Shown here piece by piece: positions 24,194 to 33,792 of a stretch of DNA of 64,000 bases (position 1 is its first letter; every line of letters starts with the position of its first letter). The notes beneath the pieces are model-generated. The model was not told the origin of the DNA. It was given only the letters and a program-made list of their open reading frames with translations, and did no database searches. Position numbers and translations under genes: made by a program. This DNA comes from an uncultured Bacteroidales bacterium (lineage in GTDB: Bacteria > Bacteroidota > Bacteroidia > Bacteroidales > Muribaculaceae), in NCBI GenBank assembly GCA_902787185.1, contig CADAFP010000002.1, positions 62,001 to 126,000 of the forward strand. Direction: 5' to 3'.

Positions 24194-27100
24194 TCACCAA
24201 GAGCCGGGTGCCATGAAATCCAAAACCGTGCCTTTATCGTCGATGATGACATCATGAGTCACATACCAGATGCGCCCGGCGATGGGGACATCGGGGAAGA
24301 GGAGCCGCAACTGGGCAATATAGCGGTTAACTTGACGGCAATACTTCTTGTCGTGTCGTTCGCCACTCTTGTAGTCAATCACGAGCAATTCTCCACTCGG
24401 CAGGCGCACGATGCGGTCAGGACGCAGGTTTAGGATGCCGTCATCGTCCCACAACGAGTCAGAGGCCAGAGTGATGGTGCGCTCGCTATAGACCACATTG
24501 GCAGGGTCGAACCAGGCAGCGACACGGCACTGGCCGTCCATGATGGGGCGGCGCACATGGGCGTCGATGCTGTCTGTACCGCACGCGTCATCAGCGTCAT
24601 CGGTGATGATGCCGTGCTTGATACCCTGGTCAATCGCCCGCTCCACGTCGGCACGGTCATGAATCCGGCTCAACAGGCCGTGAAGTCGCAGACCTGCCTT
24701 GATGGCGGGGGTGGAGAATTGATCCATCCTCACTTGCAGGTTCATGGGGATATCATCGACGGTGTATCCCGTAATCTCGCCACGGACCACAGGGTTATCA
24801 TCTTCATTGCCCGCAGGCGAGCTTTCACGTTTTCTTTCCTCGAGGGCGGCAAAGTCTTCACGGGTCGAGAACGTACCCGTCTCAAACCAGCCCTCGGCAC
24901 CGATGACAGGCGTCATCAGGCCGCCCTTGACCGCGAAATCCTTAAGCAGTCCACCCACATTGCCGGCCTTGGCTTCGGCAAAGATATGGAGTTCGGTGCG
25001 TGGACGCGTCATCGCCACATAGGTCTTATTGAGGTTATCGATGAGCACATCATTGAGTTGCTTCTCGACAAACGCACTCGCCCTCTCGCCGAGCACGCCG
25101 TCGCACAAGAGCTTGACGGTCGCAGTCTTATCCACGTGAAGCAACGAGGGGACTATCTCGGCAGGGCAATCGGGGCTTACCGTTCCCAAGCCTGCCATCA
25201 CATCGGTAAAGACTTCACGCGGCATCCAGTAATTACGCTCGCGGGAGTTATCGTCGATTTCCCAATCGGCAAAAGGCAGAATGACACAGTCAAACTCCAA
25301 TCCCTTGGCCTTGTGGATTGACATGATGTTGATGGCGTCGCCCGACGTGGCGCCGCTCACGGCCAAAGTGCCCATCTTCTCGTCCCAGTACTTGAGGAAC
25401 TCACGCACACTGCCGCCATTGCGCTGTGCCGAGAACTGCATCACCGTGTCTTGGAAAGCATACAGGAAGGCCGTCTCACGGTCCACATCGTCGGCCGTGT
25501 CGGCCCCGCGCTTGAAGTGGGCGATAATGGTCTCAATAATGCTCACCAGCGTGGTGAGCTCACCGGCAGGCGGTAAAAGGCCGTCTAACGAGGTGTCGGC
25601 GGTATTTTCCTGCCCGTCACTTGACACGTTGGCTGTCCGCTCCAGGCTTTCAATCAGCATGGCACCATGCTCAAGGGGTGTGGCACCCGCATGAGCCGAA
25701 ATCGCCTGGATAAAGCCGTTTAATGCCGTGTAGAGGCGCTGGTCGCTCAGTCGCTTGCGACGTATGCGTCGTGCGATATCGTCCTCGGTGGTCATCACCG
25801 CGTCATCGGCAGCGTCCTCGTCCTCGGTGCCATATCGGCTGATATCGATGTAACGCAGCATGGCGATGATGCGCCTAATGATGGGAGAATTGTTAAGTAG
25901 CAGCGATTCGCCCGAGATGATGCTGATCTGTTGGTCGGCTGGTGCCTGCTTGTTGTGGTTAAGGATGCAATCCACCACCTTGTCACCCTCCTTATTCTTG
26001 TAAACCAAAATGCCGATGCGGCCCCATTCATAGCGCTCATGCAGGCGCAGCAGCAAGTGGGGCAGGACGTCAAGGACGTTTTTGCCGCCGGCATCATCCT
26101 CGGTGGCTGGTGCCACCACGGCGAGGTCGTCGCTGGCCTTCAGTTGGCTGTAGTTGTCAAAATACACCCTGACGTAACCCGGCAATTTGGCTGTATCAAT
26201 GTCGTTGGGGAAGCCTTGACGAACGTCGTGGTAGGTCATCCCTACCGTAACGTTGCCTTCACAATAGACGTCCCTAACATACTCAAACAAGCGGTTATTG
26301 AACTCGATAACCTCTCGAGAGCTGCGGTAATTCACCGATGAAGGGCGTGGCCCCTCGGTCACGGCACCACCGCCCATGTCACCCTCATAGATGTCATCGG
26401 TGAAGTCAGCAGCTACCCGTTCGCGGAAAACCGTCGGGTCGGCATTACGGAAACGGTAAATCGACTGCTTGGCGTCGCCGATGAGCATATTGAAATGGCC
26501 GCTGGCCAGACTCTCGCGCAGCAAGCCCTTGAAATTCTCGTATTGCTTTGCGCTGGTGTCTTGAAACTCGTCAATCATGAAATGGGCAATGGTCGTTCCC
26601 ACACGCTCATAGACAAAGTCTGACCCGCTATCCAGCACGGTGCCGATTAACTCATTGGTGTCACCAATGAGAATGGAATTGTTCTCATGGCGGTATTCCT
26701 CCAGGAAGAGGTCAATCATGGCGAGCAGTCCCAGCAGCCCCAAGTTGTCCTCGATGTGCTTGAAGAAGGCTGCGACGTGGCATGCCCTGAAATGCTCTTG
26801 AATCAGGCTCACGAGCAGCTCCACAGTGGCACCGTCGGGCTTGTTCTTGCCGAACTGGTTGAGAATCTTCTTCTCGTCAACGCCACCCCACGCTTTCTCG
26901 TCAAAAGGTTCGGGGACATCCTTGTTGAGCATCGAGTGGAAGGTTCTGCCGCCCCACAAGGTATCGGCCAGGGGCTGCAACACGTCCTTGATGCGCTGCA
27001 GTCCTGTGGCGACATCGTCGTTGCAGCGCTCTACCACGTCATGCATCGCCTGCTTGAACCGGCGTATCGCCGTGAAATCGCTGTGGAATCCCTCCTCATC

Positions 27101-27835
27101 GGTATGGCCCAGATACTGGCGGATTTCGCCCATGCGGCTGCGGAACAGCTCACTGTTGATCTGCTTGGCCAACTTATTGAGGTCGCCACCGTCGTCAAAG
27201 AATTTCCAGTTCTTCTTGTCGGCATCACCACGAACCATGTGACGCTGATACTCCTTGACCCACTGGTCCACCTGCGTGGGCTTGCCCTGCTGACCTAATG
27301 ACAACAGGAATTTGTGGACCGCCACGCGCACGGCATAGTCCTCCTCGAGTTGGATATCGTAATTGTAGTCGCGGTTGAGTTCACGCGCGAAATTGCGCAG
27401 GATGGACTGGAAAAAGGAGTCGATGGTGCTCACATTGAAGTTGCTGTAGTCAAACATCAACTCAAACAACGCTTGAAGCGCCAACTGCCGCACCTGCCCC
27501 TCGTCCAGGCCACTCTCTTCCACGAAACCTTTCAGGTACTTGCTCTCCTTGCCAGGCTGGGACAGGCGGTAGAGCTCATCGACGATGCGCTCCTTCATCT
27601 CATCGGTCGCCTTGTTGGTAAAGGTGATGGCAAGCAACTGGCGATGCGCGTTCAGGATGCGGGTATCTCCCGTGGCACGTCGCGGCACCAGACGCCCCTC
27701 CCCCTCCTTGGTGAAGAGCAGATGCTTGATATACTGCAACGCCAGATTATAGGTTTTTCCCGAGCCTGCCGATGCCTTGAGGACAAGCAAGTTGCGGCCC
27801 TCGGCCTGAGACTGGGTATTGATATCGTTACTCAT
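24194..27835 (-). CDS. UvrD/RecB-like helicase-nuclease (AddA type)
   Basis: A protein of about 1213 residues that unwinds and degrades DNA ends in double-strand break repair. The N-terminal superfamily-1 helicase has Walker A (KASAGSGKTYNL), LLAITFTNKAT (motif Ia), MIDEFQDTS (Walker B, motif II), GDAKQSIYRFRNA (motif III) and INIMSIHKAKGLEFD (motif V), then TYVAMTRPRTEL (motif VI). The C-terminal segment LLVIDYKSGE is the nuclease signature of the RecB/AddA family. The ATG at 27835 is preferred to the GTG at 27847. Upstream is the SUI1 gene, ending 30 nt away. A partner AddB gene is not in the window. Confidence 0.85.
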   Translation of the reverse strand: MSNDINTQSQAEGRNLLVLKASAGSGKTYNLALQYIKHLLFTKEGEGRLVPRRATGDTRILNAHRQLLAITFTNKATDEMKERIVDELYRLSQPGKESKYLKGFVEESGLDEGQVRQLALQALFELMFDYSNFNVSTIDSFFQSILRNFARELNRDYNYDIQLEEDYAVRVAVHKFLLSLGQQGKPTQVDQWVKEYQRHMVRGDADKKNWKFFDDGGDLNKLAKQINSELFRSRMGEIRQYLGHTDEEGFHSDFTAIRRFKQAMHDVVERCNDDVATGLQRIKDVLQPLADTLWGGRTFHSMLNKDVPEPFDEKAWGGVDEKKILNQFGKNKPDGATVELLVSLIQEHFRACHVAAFFKHIEDNLGLLGLLAMIDLFLEEYRHENNSILIGDTNELIGTVLDSGSDFVYERVGTTIAHFMIDEFQDTSAKQYENFKGLLRESLASGHFNMLIGDAKQSIYRFRNADPTVFRERVAADFTDDIYEGDMGGGAVTEGPRPSSVNYRSSREVIEFNNRLFEYVRDVYCEGNVTVGMTYHDVRQGFPNDIDTAKLPGYVRVYFDNYSQLKASDDLAVVAPATEDDAGGKNVLDVLPHLLLRLHERYEWGRIGILVYKNKEGDKVVDCILNHNKQAPADQQISIISGESLLLNNSPIIRRIIAMLRYIDISRYGTEDEDAADDAVMTTEDDIARRIRRKRLSDQRLYTALNGFIQAISAHAGATPLEHGAMLIESLERTANVSSDGQENTADTSLDGLLPPAGELTTLVSIIETIIAHFKRGADTADDVDRETAFLYAFQDTVMQFSAQRNGGSVREFLKYWDEKMGTLAVSGATSGDAINIMSIHKAKGLEFDCVILPFADWEIDDNSRERNYWMPREVFTDVMAGLGTVSPDCPAEIVPSLLHVDKTATVKLLCDGVLGERASAFVEKQLNDVLIDNLNKTYVAMTRPRTELHIFAEAKAGNVGGLLKDFAVKGGLMTPVIGAEGWFETGTFSTREDFAALEERKRESSPAGNEDDNPVVRGEITGYTVDDIPMNLQVRMDQFSTPAIKAGLRLHGLLSRIHDRADVERAIDQGIKHGIITDDADDACGTDSIDAHVRRPIMDGQCRVAAWFDPANVVYSERTITLASDSLWDDDGILNLRPDRIVRLPSGELLVIDYKSGERHDKKYCRQVNRYIAQLRLLFPDVPIAGRIWYVTHDVIIDDKGTVLDFMAPGSW

Positions 27836-27865
27836 AACCAAAATCACATGAATCTTTTCACCACG

Positions 27866-28228
27866 TCAGATGACACGTGCCTTAAATCCCATAGACGTCA
27901 ACTGGTCCAGCACGCGCTGGCGAAAGTCGCCCTGAATGAGAATCTCGCCACCACGGGCACTGCCTCCCACGCCCAGGCCGCGCTTGAGCTGTGATGCCAC
28001 CTGCTTGAGCGCCTCGTCATCGCAGGAAAAACCCGTGACGATAGTTGCCTGCTTGCCAGCACGTCCTTTACGCTCGAGAATGATGTCGAGCATCTGCTTG
28101 CCCTGCTGCTGGAGGGCATCGCCGCGGGCCGGCTCTTGTGCAGGGGCCTCGTCGGGAGCGGTATCCTCGTTGGGCATTGGCACATTAAATGCCTTGCCCA
28201 GTGCTTCTTTCCAGTCGATTTGATTCAT
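27866..28228 (-). CDS. SUI1/YciH-family translation factor
   Basis: A 120-residue protein of the SUI1 (eIF1/YciH) family, which checks start-codon choice in eukaryotes; the bacterial members are less well understood. The C-terminal half has the signature: RKGRAGKQATIVTGFSCDDEALK, then LKRGLGVGGSARGGEILIQGD and IL-rich strands. The N-terminal 40 residues are acidic, rich in A, E and P, and probably unfolded. It is the first gene of a two-gene unit with the helicase, with a -7 box 50 nt upstream. Confidence 0.8.
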   Translation of the reverse strand: MNQIDWKEALGKAFNVPMPNEDTAPDEAPAQEPARGDALQQQGKQMLDIILERKGRAGKQATIVTGFSCDDEALKQVASQLKRGLGVGGSARGGEILIQGDFRQRVLDQLTSMGFKARVI

Positions 28229-28277
28229 AGCGATAAAAAAAATGACGTCTCGTTAAACTTTCTTGTCTGTTGGAAAT

Positions 28278-28285
28278 CAAAGGTA
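28278..28285 (-). promoter_or_regulatory. -7 box of the SUI1-helicase unit (TACCTTTG)
   Basis: The minus strand reads TACCTTTG. It lies 50 nt upstream of the SUI1 start, with transcription expected near 28271. Confidence 0.55.
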
Positions 28286-28390
28286 CAAAAATAAACCCAA
28301 TTAAGGTTGAAAATGGATAAGAAAAAGCAAAAAATCACATTGGGGGCAATAAAAATCCTCAAAATGTGCTACCAATTCAAATAAAAACAG

Positions 28391-28398
28391 TACTTTTG
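28391..28398 (+). promoter_or_regulatory. -7 box of the ferredoxin gene (TACTTTTG)
   Basis: TACTTTTG fits TAnnTTTG and lies 60 nt before the ferredoxin ATG at 28459. No strong -33 was seen. Confidence 0.5.
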
Positions 28399-28458
28399 CC
28401 CTACTGTTTACTATTTACATTATTAATACATTAATTCACTTAAAATTTTTACACTACT

Positions 28459-28629
28459 ATGGCTTATGTAATTTCTGACAGCTGCGTAGCTTGTGGCACT
28501 TGCCAGTCAGTATGTCCCGCCGACGCTATCAAGGAAGGTGACATCTATTCGATCGACCCCGATACCTGCCTCGACTGCGGTACTTGCGCTGATGCTTGCC
28601 CCACTGGTGCTATCGCTCCCGGCGAGTAA
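28459..28629 (+). CDS. 2[4Fe-4S] ferredoxin
   Basis: A 56-residue electron carrier. Two copies of CxxCxxC...CP occur: CVACGTCQSVCPADAI (residues 9-24) and CLDCGTCADACPTGAI (37-52). Each binds one [4Fe-4S] cluster with the last Cys of the partner motif, as in clostridial-type ferredoxins. It starts at the ATG at 28459 and ends at the TAA at 28627-28629. The gene stands alone between two terminators and is probably highly expressed. Electron partners (for example pyruvate-ferredoxin oxidoreductase) are not in the window. Confidence 0.95.
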   Translation: MAYVISDSCVACGTCQSVCPADAIKEGDIYSIDPDTCLDCGTCADACPTGAIAPGE

Positions 28630-28655
28630 GACAACGACAAAACAAAGAACAATAT

Positions 28656-28690
28656 GTGGCGGCTTCACCCAAGGTGAGGCCGCTACATTT
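28656..28690 (+). terminator. Terminator after the ferredoxin gene
   Basis: GTGGCGGC (28656-28663) pairs with GCCGCTAC (28679-28686) including one mismatched G-T pair, with an inner TTCACC/GGTGA helix, then ATTTATT. Confidence 0.65.
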
Positions 28691-28747
28691 ATTATATGCA
28701 CACCTAACCGTTAAGGCCACACACACAACACAGGCCACAACAAAGGT

Positions 28748-28793
28748 CACGCGGGAGAATCGTTGATGATGATTCTCCCGCGTGGCTGTTTTT
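28748..28793. terminator. Bidirectional terminator
   Basis: CACGCGGGAGAATC (28748-28761) pairs perfectly with GATTCTCCCGCGTG (28771-28784), 14 bp, followed by T residues at 28787-28793. It lies between the ferredoxin gene and the end of the PorU-like gene, which runs the other way. Confidence 0.75.
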
Positions 28794-28809
28794 ACCTTGA
28801 TGTCAACGA

Positions 28810-31800
28810 TCAGTTGGCGGTCTTGAGCGCGTCGAGCACAATCAGGCGCTGGATATCGGTGCCACCATAGTTGGAGCCATCGTTATAGGTGCCGAAGTAG
28901 CGGTACAGGCCCGCGGGCACCTTGTTGCCTGACATGTCGGTGAAGTCCCAAGTCACACGGGAATCGTTGGTTGTGGTCTTCCACACGAGTTTGCCAGTAG
29001 CATCGGTGACACGCAGCACCACCTCGGGCATACGCGGCATCGTGGTTGCCAGGTCAAAGTGAACGTCCTTGTTGAGGAACGCGGGCAGTGCGTCGGCAGT
29101 CAACGTGATGCCGGAATTCTGGCCTACCAAGAAGGTAATGGTGCGGGTGGCCTCGTTGCCCACCATGTCATAGACGATATAGGTGAGCGTGTGCAGGCCT
29201 TCGCCCAGGTTATTGATGGGCACCTCGATGTTGACAACCTTGCAGCCGTCAGAGAGCGTGGCAAAGCTGGTAATATCCTGATAGGAGTTCTTACCGCCGT
29301 CCAGCAACAGTGACATCGTGCAGTCAGCCGAATTGGAACGAACATTGATACCCATGTCATCGGTAGCAGTGATATACAGTACCGAGTTAGTGCCTACATT
29401 GGCACCATCAGAGAACGAGTTCTCATCGTTGATGAACATCGAAGTGATGACCGGAGCCTGAGTATCGCTGATTGCCACAGTCTCATCCAGGGACAACATT
29501 GTGATGTCACGGTTGAAACCGTTCACCATGTAGTCAGAATTGTCCTTGTGAGCATACACACGCAGCAACACCGTGTTGTTTCTGGCCTCGGGAGCACGAG
29601 GAACAATCATCGTTCCCGTGAACAGACCGTTAGTCACACGGCCCGACACCTCGGTAAGCTTATCCCTGTTGGTGTAAATGTCACGGGTCGTTTGCACGCC
29701 ATTAGCCGAGAAGGTGAGCGTGGTGTACAAACCCTCGCGGTCATAGAGCGTTGCCGTTGCATCACCATTGAAGGAGGTATCCAGATTACCCTCGGCATCC
29801 ACCACCTGGGCCTGAATCTCAAACTGCATGAGCGGGCTCAAATTGACCGTTGCCGTCGAGTCGGTCACGTCAACATTATTGATGCTGGTGATGTTGAAAC
29901 GGGAGATAGGATAATTGACCCTAATGGCGGGGTCACCCAGCAACAAGAAGGACATCTTGTTGCTATTTAACGACGTGAAGCCATGCTTAGCGTTCATGTA
30001 GGCTTCGCCCAGGGTAGGCATGTAGCCCTTGGCGTCGTAGCAGAACATGGCATCGATGAAGTAGTTGTTGAGCTTGTCGTTATCTGCAGCGAACACCATG
30101 CGGGAGCTGGTCATCATCGCAATGGCGCCACCGTCACGCTTGTGGAACATCGACTCGGCGATACCACGGGTATCGTTGTCATAGTGAGCCACATCGCAGC
30201 AAGCGGTTGACATGATGGGGAAATGCTTATAGGACGTGCGTGCCACATCGCTGGTTGTCCACATCTTGTTCACTTTGGTGAAAGAGATGGGGCCGGCATG
30301 GCCTACGTAGGTGGCGAAATAAACACCATTCTTGAAGGTGTTGCTCAACAAGCGCTTACCCATGACAGCTGTCCTACGTTCAAGATCGAGGTTGGTCTCG
30401 GTGTTGGAACGCGGATATTGTGAATCGTGAACCGAGGTCACATGCATGCCCGTGTTCAGCTCATTTTCAATCTTCATCTTGTAGCCCTCACCCTGGAACA
30501 TGTACATACCAAGGTCACGATCGTCCGAAACCACCATGGTATTATTGCGCCAAACGCCATAATCGGGATATGCATAATACTCAACGAGCTTGTCAACGTC
30601 GCTCTTAGCCTCCTCAACATCCTCACAGGTAATGCGGCCAACGCCGATGCTCAACACGTCAGCCGAGACGTTGCTGCCCGAGTTGTCGGCCAGGAATCCA
30701 AAGAAGTCATCGGACGTGAATGAGAAGTCCTCATAGTTACTGTTGTCGCTCTGATAGGTGAGGAGCGTTCCAGGATGGTCACCCATAAGGGCACGGTTAT
30801 CAAAGGTACCGGGGCCAAAGAGGAGCAGATTCTTGAACTTCTCGCTGTCGCGGTCATAGAACATCTTGCACATCAGGCGGTAGGCCATAGCGTCACGACG
30901 GCCACTCGAGAACTCATTGAAGATCTTGTCCTGGTCAACGACAAGCACATCAATACCATCGACAGCACGGTGCAGTTCGGCAATACGCTCAGCTTGTTCA
31001 TGGAACATCTTGTCGGTGATGATCAACAGGTCGGGAGTGGGGAGCGCGTGCAGGTTCTGATTCTCCACAGGCTCGTAGCGGAGAATCTTCCTCAATTTCT
31101 TTGCGGGGTCAAAAGCGATATAGATCGAGGTGTGGGCCGAGGTAGAGAAGAAGTACTTGCCCTCGCCTTTTGGACCGCTGTATGAATTCAGCACCATATT
31201 AACGGGGAAACGCGTGTTACTAAGGCTCCACACACGCATGGTGGGGCTTGCTGAAGGAAGCAAGAAACGCTCATTGCCATTGGTGTTGGCAAAACCCATA
31301 AAGAACTGGTTACCTTCCTCATCGTCCTTGAGAATATTATTACGCTTATAGCTCAGGATGAAATAGTCCAGACGAGCTATATTGACGTTGGCATTAGCAT
31401 TGTCGAACACGAGGTAGGGTTCAAATTCACCCCTCTCGGCAGGCTCGCTGAGCTTCATCGATGCATAAGGAGCAGCAAAATTGTAATAGATGAAGGCACT
31501 CGAGGGATTGTAGATACGAGATGACGACAATGTGTAAACCGTCGTGTCGGCAGCATCGCCGTTGTGCAATACCGCGTTGGCATAGCACACGTCCGACGCA
31601 TTCACAGCAAGGCACGTGTGAACCATAAGCGAACTGTCACAAATCTCAGGCAGATAATAAGGAATCCTCAGGTCTCCAGCCAAGAAGTCCTCACCCAGCA
31701 TTTCCTTACCCGAACTGCTGATGGAAGTTTCCTCCTTCTCGTGATAGAAGTAGGACAAACTTGAGGACACATCCTGATAGTTGTTAACCGATGTGCTCTT

Positions 31801-32259
31801 ATTGCTGGGAGTCAAGTCATTACCATTTTCCTCAGTCAAGAAATAGCAACCCACAGTATCATAGGGGTTGAACACACGCGTGAAATGAGGCGTCGAGGAA
31901 TAGTGGCTGATGGAGAATGCAGTGATACCGCTGCCATAGAAACACAACTTGTCTCCATAACGGATGATGGGAACGCGGGTCAGGTCATCCCACGAGGTGT
32001 TGTTGAGCACCTCACTGATGCGGTTGCCGCCACCACCATACACCCTCACGTTGTTAGGGTTGCTGAAGCCCATCTCCAGCAGTTCATCGTAGGTGATTTC
32101 ATACATTCCGCTCTCGACAATGTAAATCTTCACCCATTTTCCATTCGCCAGCCTGGAGTTGGTCGCATAGATTTGTGGATTAAAAGCGCTGGCTGTGCTG
32201 GCGCAGAAAGCCACCAGAATAGCCATGCAAGCAAGTTGAAATTTTGTCAGTTTGCTCAT
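28810..32259 (-). CDS. porU: PorU-like C25 cysteine peptidase, copy 1
   Basis: About 1149 residues. PorU is the surface sortase of the type IX secretion system, which removes C-terminal sorting domains and attaches cargo. After a signal peptide (MSKLTKFQL to STASA) comes an N-terminal propeptide-like region, then the gingipain-type C25 domain with YVGHAG (catalytic His654) and STACCDV (Cys687 or Cys688). A long beta-rich tail follows, ending with LVWKTTTNDSRVTWDF, the pattern of a type IX sorting domain. The start is Met at 32259; the upstream frame to 32322 lacks signal features. It follows Rex and the FAH-like gene on the same strand. Which of the three copies is the true PorU is not settled. 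Confidence 0.75.
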   Translation of the reverse strand: MSKLTKFQLACMAILVAFCASTASAFNPQIYATNSRLANGKWVKIYIVESGMYEITYDELLEMGFSNPNNVRVYGGGGNRISEVLNNTSWDDLTRVPIIRYGDKLCFYGSGITAFSISHYSSTPHFTRVFNPYDTVGCYFLTEENGNDLTPSNKSTSVNNYQDVSSSLSYFYHEKEETSISSSGKEMLGEDFLAGDLRIPYYLPEICDSSLMVHTCLAVNASDVCYANAVLHNGDAADTTVYTLSSSRIYNPSSAFIYYNFAAPYASMKLSEPAERGEFEPYLVFDNANANVNIARLDYFILSYKRNNILKDDEEGNQFFMGFANTNGNERFLLPSASPTMRVWSLSNTRFPVNMVLNSYSGPKGEGKYFFSTSAHTSIYIAFDPAKKLRKILRYEPVENQNLHALPTPDLLIITDKMFHEQAERIAELHRAVDGIDVLVVDQDKIFNEFSSGRRDAMAYRLMCKMFYDRDSEKFKNLLLFGPGTFDNRALMGDHPGTLLTYQSDNSNYEDFSFTSDDFFGFLADNSGSNVSADVLSIGVGRITCEDVEEAKSDVDKLVEYYAYPDYGVWRNNTMVVSDDRDLGMYMFQGEGYKMKIENELNTGMHVTSVHDSQYPRSNTETNLDLERRTAVMGKRLLSNTFKNGVYFATYVGHAGPISFTKVNKMWTTSDVARTSYKHFPIMSTACCDVAHYDNDTRGIAESMFHKRDGGAIAMMTSSRMVFAADNDKLNNYFIDAMFCYDAKGYMPTLGEAYMNAKHGFTSLNSNKMSFLLLGDPAIRVNYPISRFNITSINNVDVTDSTATVNLSPLMQFEIQAQVVDAEGNLDTSFNGDATATLYDREGLYTTLTFSANGVQTTRDIYTNRDKLTEVSGRVTNGLFTGTMIVPRAPEARNNTVLLRVYAHKDNSDYMVNGFNRDITMLSLDETVAISDTQAPVITSMFINDENSFSDGANVGTNSVLYITATDDMGINVRSNSADCTMSLLLDGGKNSYQDITSFATLSDGCKVVNIEVPINNLGEGLHTLTYIVYDMVGNEATRTITFLVGQNSGITLTADALPAFLNKDVHFDLATTMPRMPEVVLRVTDATGKLVWKTTTNDSRVTWDFTDMSGNKVPAGLYRYFGTYNDGSNYGGTDIQRLIVLDALKTAN

Positions 32260-32318
32260 ATCAATTATCTTTAGTTTTGTATTTTCAACTATATATATCG
32301 TTTCTGTTTCAACAGTTG

Positions 32319-32894
32319 TCACAATCTCACTTTCACGTCAAGAACAGGGTGACCGTCAACACTGGCGCAGAGGCGGTCGCCAGCAGCCAGCACGTGGCCC
32401 TCGCCAGCATCACCGGTGATGAGCAGGTCGCCCATCTTGATGCTGCACCGCGTGCTCACACCAGCCAGCAGGTCGGCCAACTGATGGTGCATTTCGCCCA
32501 GGCAGCGACTTGCCGCCTCCTGGCCGTTAACCGTAATCTGCACCATGGTTTCCAGTGCATTTGGACAGCTGGCGGCATCCACCCACTCGCCAACGATGAG
32601 CGCGCCGTCAAACGCGCGGTCGAGCACCGTCAGACGCTCGTCATCACTATTCACGGCACGCACCGTGAACCCTGCGGTGAGGGCATCCCAATAGCGGTGA
32701 GCGAACTTCGGTGCTATGCACTTGCCCAACCTGCCTGTGCGCACCACAAGGGTGGGCACGGCAATGAAGCTGCTGGCGAAGTCGGGCAGGAAAAAAGGCC
32801 TCCCCGTGTAAAGGATTGAAGAATCGGCCATGAGGTAACAACGTGGCGTTTCCTCATGCTCACCATAATTTGATGTGAATCCGATGACCTTCAT
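32319..32894 (-). CDS. FAH-family protein with lost metal site
   Basis: A 191-residue protein related to fumarylacetoacetate hydrolase-type enzymes. The fold markers GRPFFLPDF, LGKCIAPKFAHRYWDALTAG and KMGDLLITGDAGEG are present. In active relatives the metal is held by an E-x-E pair just after the LPDF segment and by an Asp after the HRYYDAV segment. Here those positions read SSFIAVPTLVVR and AGFTVRAVN, with no acidic residue. It is therefore probably not a metal-dependent hydrolase. It starts 36 nt after the Rex stop and ends 59 nt before PorU-like copy 1, suggesting one operon. The alignment was done by eye against remembered sequences. Confidence 0.6.
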   Translation of the reverse strand: MKVIGFTSNYGEHEETPRCYLMADSSILYTGRPFFLPDFASSFIAVPTLVVRTGRLGKCIAPKFAHRYWDALTAGFTVRAVNSDDERLTVLDRAFDGALIVGEWVDAASCPNALETMVQITVNGQEAASRCLGEMHHQLADLLAGVSTRCSIKMGDLLITGDAGEGHVLAAGDRLCASVDGHPVLDVKVRL

Positions 32895-32930
32895 TACAAT
32901 TCAATTCCCTCTCGCCTTGCGGCTCAATGG

Positions 32931-33593
32931 TCACTCTCTGTCAATGAACGTTTGTTGCATCCTGTTGTAGATGATGGCCAAGTGGGCATAAATCGACGTG
33001 TTGGCGATGACAACGTCCTGCGGCGCCTTGATGCGGTAGGGCGTGAAGTTCCACAAGGCGGTCACGCCACTGTCGATGGCACGGTCGGCGGCATCCTGAG
33101 CCTGATCTACAGGCACAGTGATAATCGCGATAGACACATGATGGTCGCGCTGCCACGACAACAGGTCGTTGATGTCAAAAACGGGCAAGCCGCCCAGGTT
33201 CTGGCCAATCACCTCGGGACGGACATCAAAACCGGCCACGATGTTAAGGCCATAATGCTCCAGACCACGGTCCTGCATCAATGCGGTACCCAGACTGCCG
33301 ACACCTATCACCACGGCATCGTGCTGACGGTTGAAGCCCAAGAAATCCTCCAACTCGGCAACCAGGCTGCTCACCTCATAGCCAATGCGCGTCTTGCCTT
33401 TCACATTCAGCAGCGACAAGTCCTTGGCAATCTGGGATGACTGCACGTTGAGTTCCTTGGAAATCTGAGTGGACGAGACATACTCCACATGCAGGTGATC
33501 CAGCATGCGGACATAGGACAAATACCACGGCAGACGCCTAATGGTCGGCTCGGGAAGTATTGCCCTGTTCTCGTTATTCTTGGTAATCTTCAT
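32931..33593 (-). CDS. rex: Redox-sensing transcriptional repressor Rex
   Basis: A 220-residue repressor that senses the NADH/NAD+ ratio. The N-terminal winged helix (about 15-80) contains VSSTQISKELNVQSSQIAKDLS. The C-terminal Rossmann domain begins AVVIGVGSLGTAL (GxGxxG), followed by IVAGFDVRPEVIG and ends with YAHLAIIYNRM, the helix that swaps between subunits. It would repress fermentation and electron-transport genes when NADH is low. It heads a three-gene run with the FAH-like gene and the PorU-like peptidase. No Rex operator was located in the window. Confidence 0.9.
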   Translation of the reverse strand: MKITKNNENRAILPEPTIRRLPWYLSYVRMLDHLHVEYVSSTQISKELNVQSSQIAKDLSLLNVKGKTRIGYEVSSLVAELEDFLGFNRQHDAVVIGVGSLGTALMQDRGLEHYGLNIVAGFDVRPEVIGQNLGGLPVFDINDLLSWQRDHHVSIAIITVPVDQAQDAADRAIDSGVTALWNFTPYRIKAPQDVVIANTSIYAHLAIIYNRMQQTFIDRE

Positions 33594-33617
33594 CTACGTT
33601 AGGATAGAATCAACCGA

Positions 33618-33646
33618 CAAATTTACCTCAATTTTTCAAACGTCAA
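33618..33646 (-). promoter_or_regulatory. Promoter of the rex unit
   Basis: The minus strand reads TAAATTTG at 33625-33618 with TTG at 33646-33644 upstream, an 18-bp spacer. The start is expected near 33611, 18 nt before the rex ATG. Confidence 0.5.
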
Positions 33647-33733
33647 GCACTTAACAACACATTTTATTAAAAAAAGACTCGATTTTTAACAAATGTTATG
33701 CTATGAGTTCCACAGGATGTGATGGTCATGAGA

Positions 33734-33763
33734 AAACGGGGCACTGACGAATGCCAATGCCCC
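33734..33763 (-). terminator. Terminator of PorU-like copy 2
   Basis: On the minus strand GGGGCA pairs with TGCCCC (33763-33758 with 33743-33738), followed by GTTTTC. A second small hairpin (TTCCCA/TGGGAA, 33773-33788) lies between the stop codon and this one. Nothing else is seen in 33647-33733. Confidence 0.6.
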
Positions 33764-33792
33764 TGTTGTCTGTTTCCCAATTTGGGAATGTG

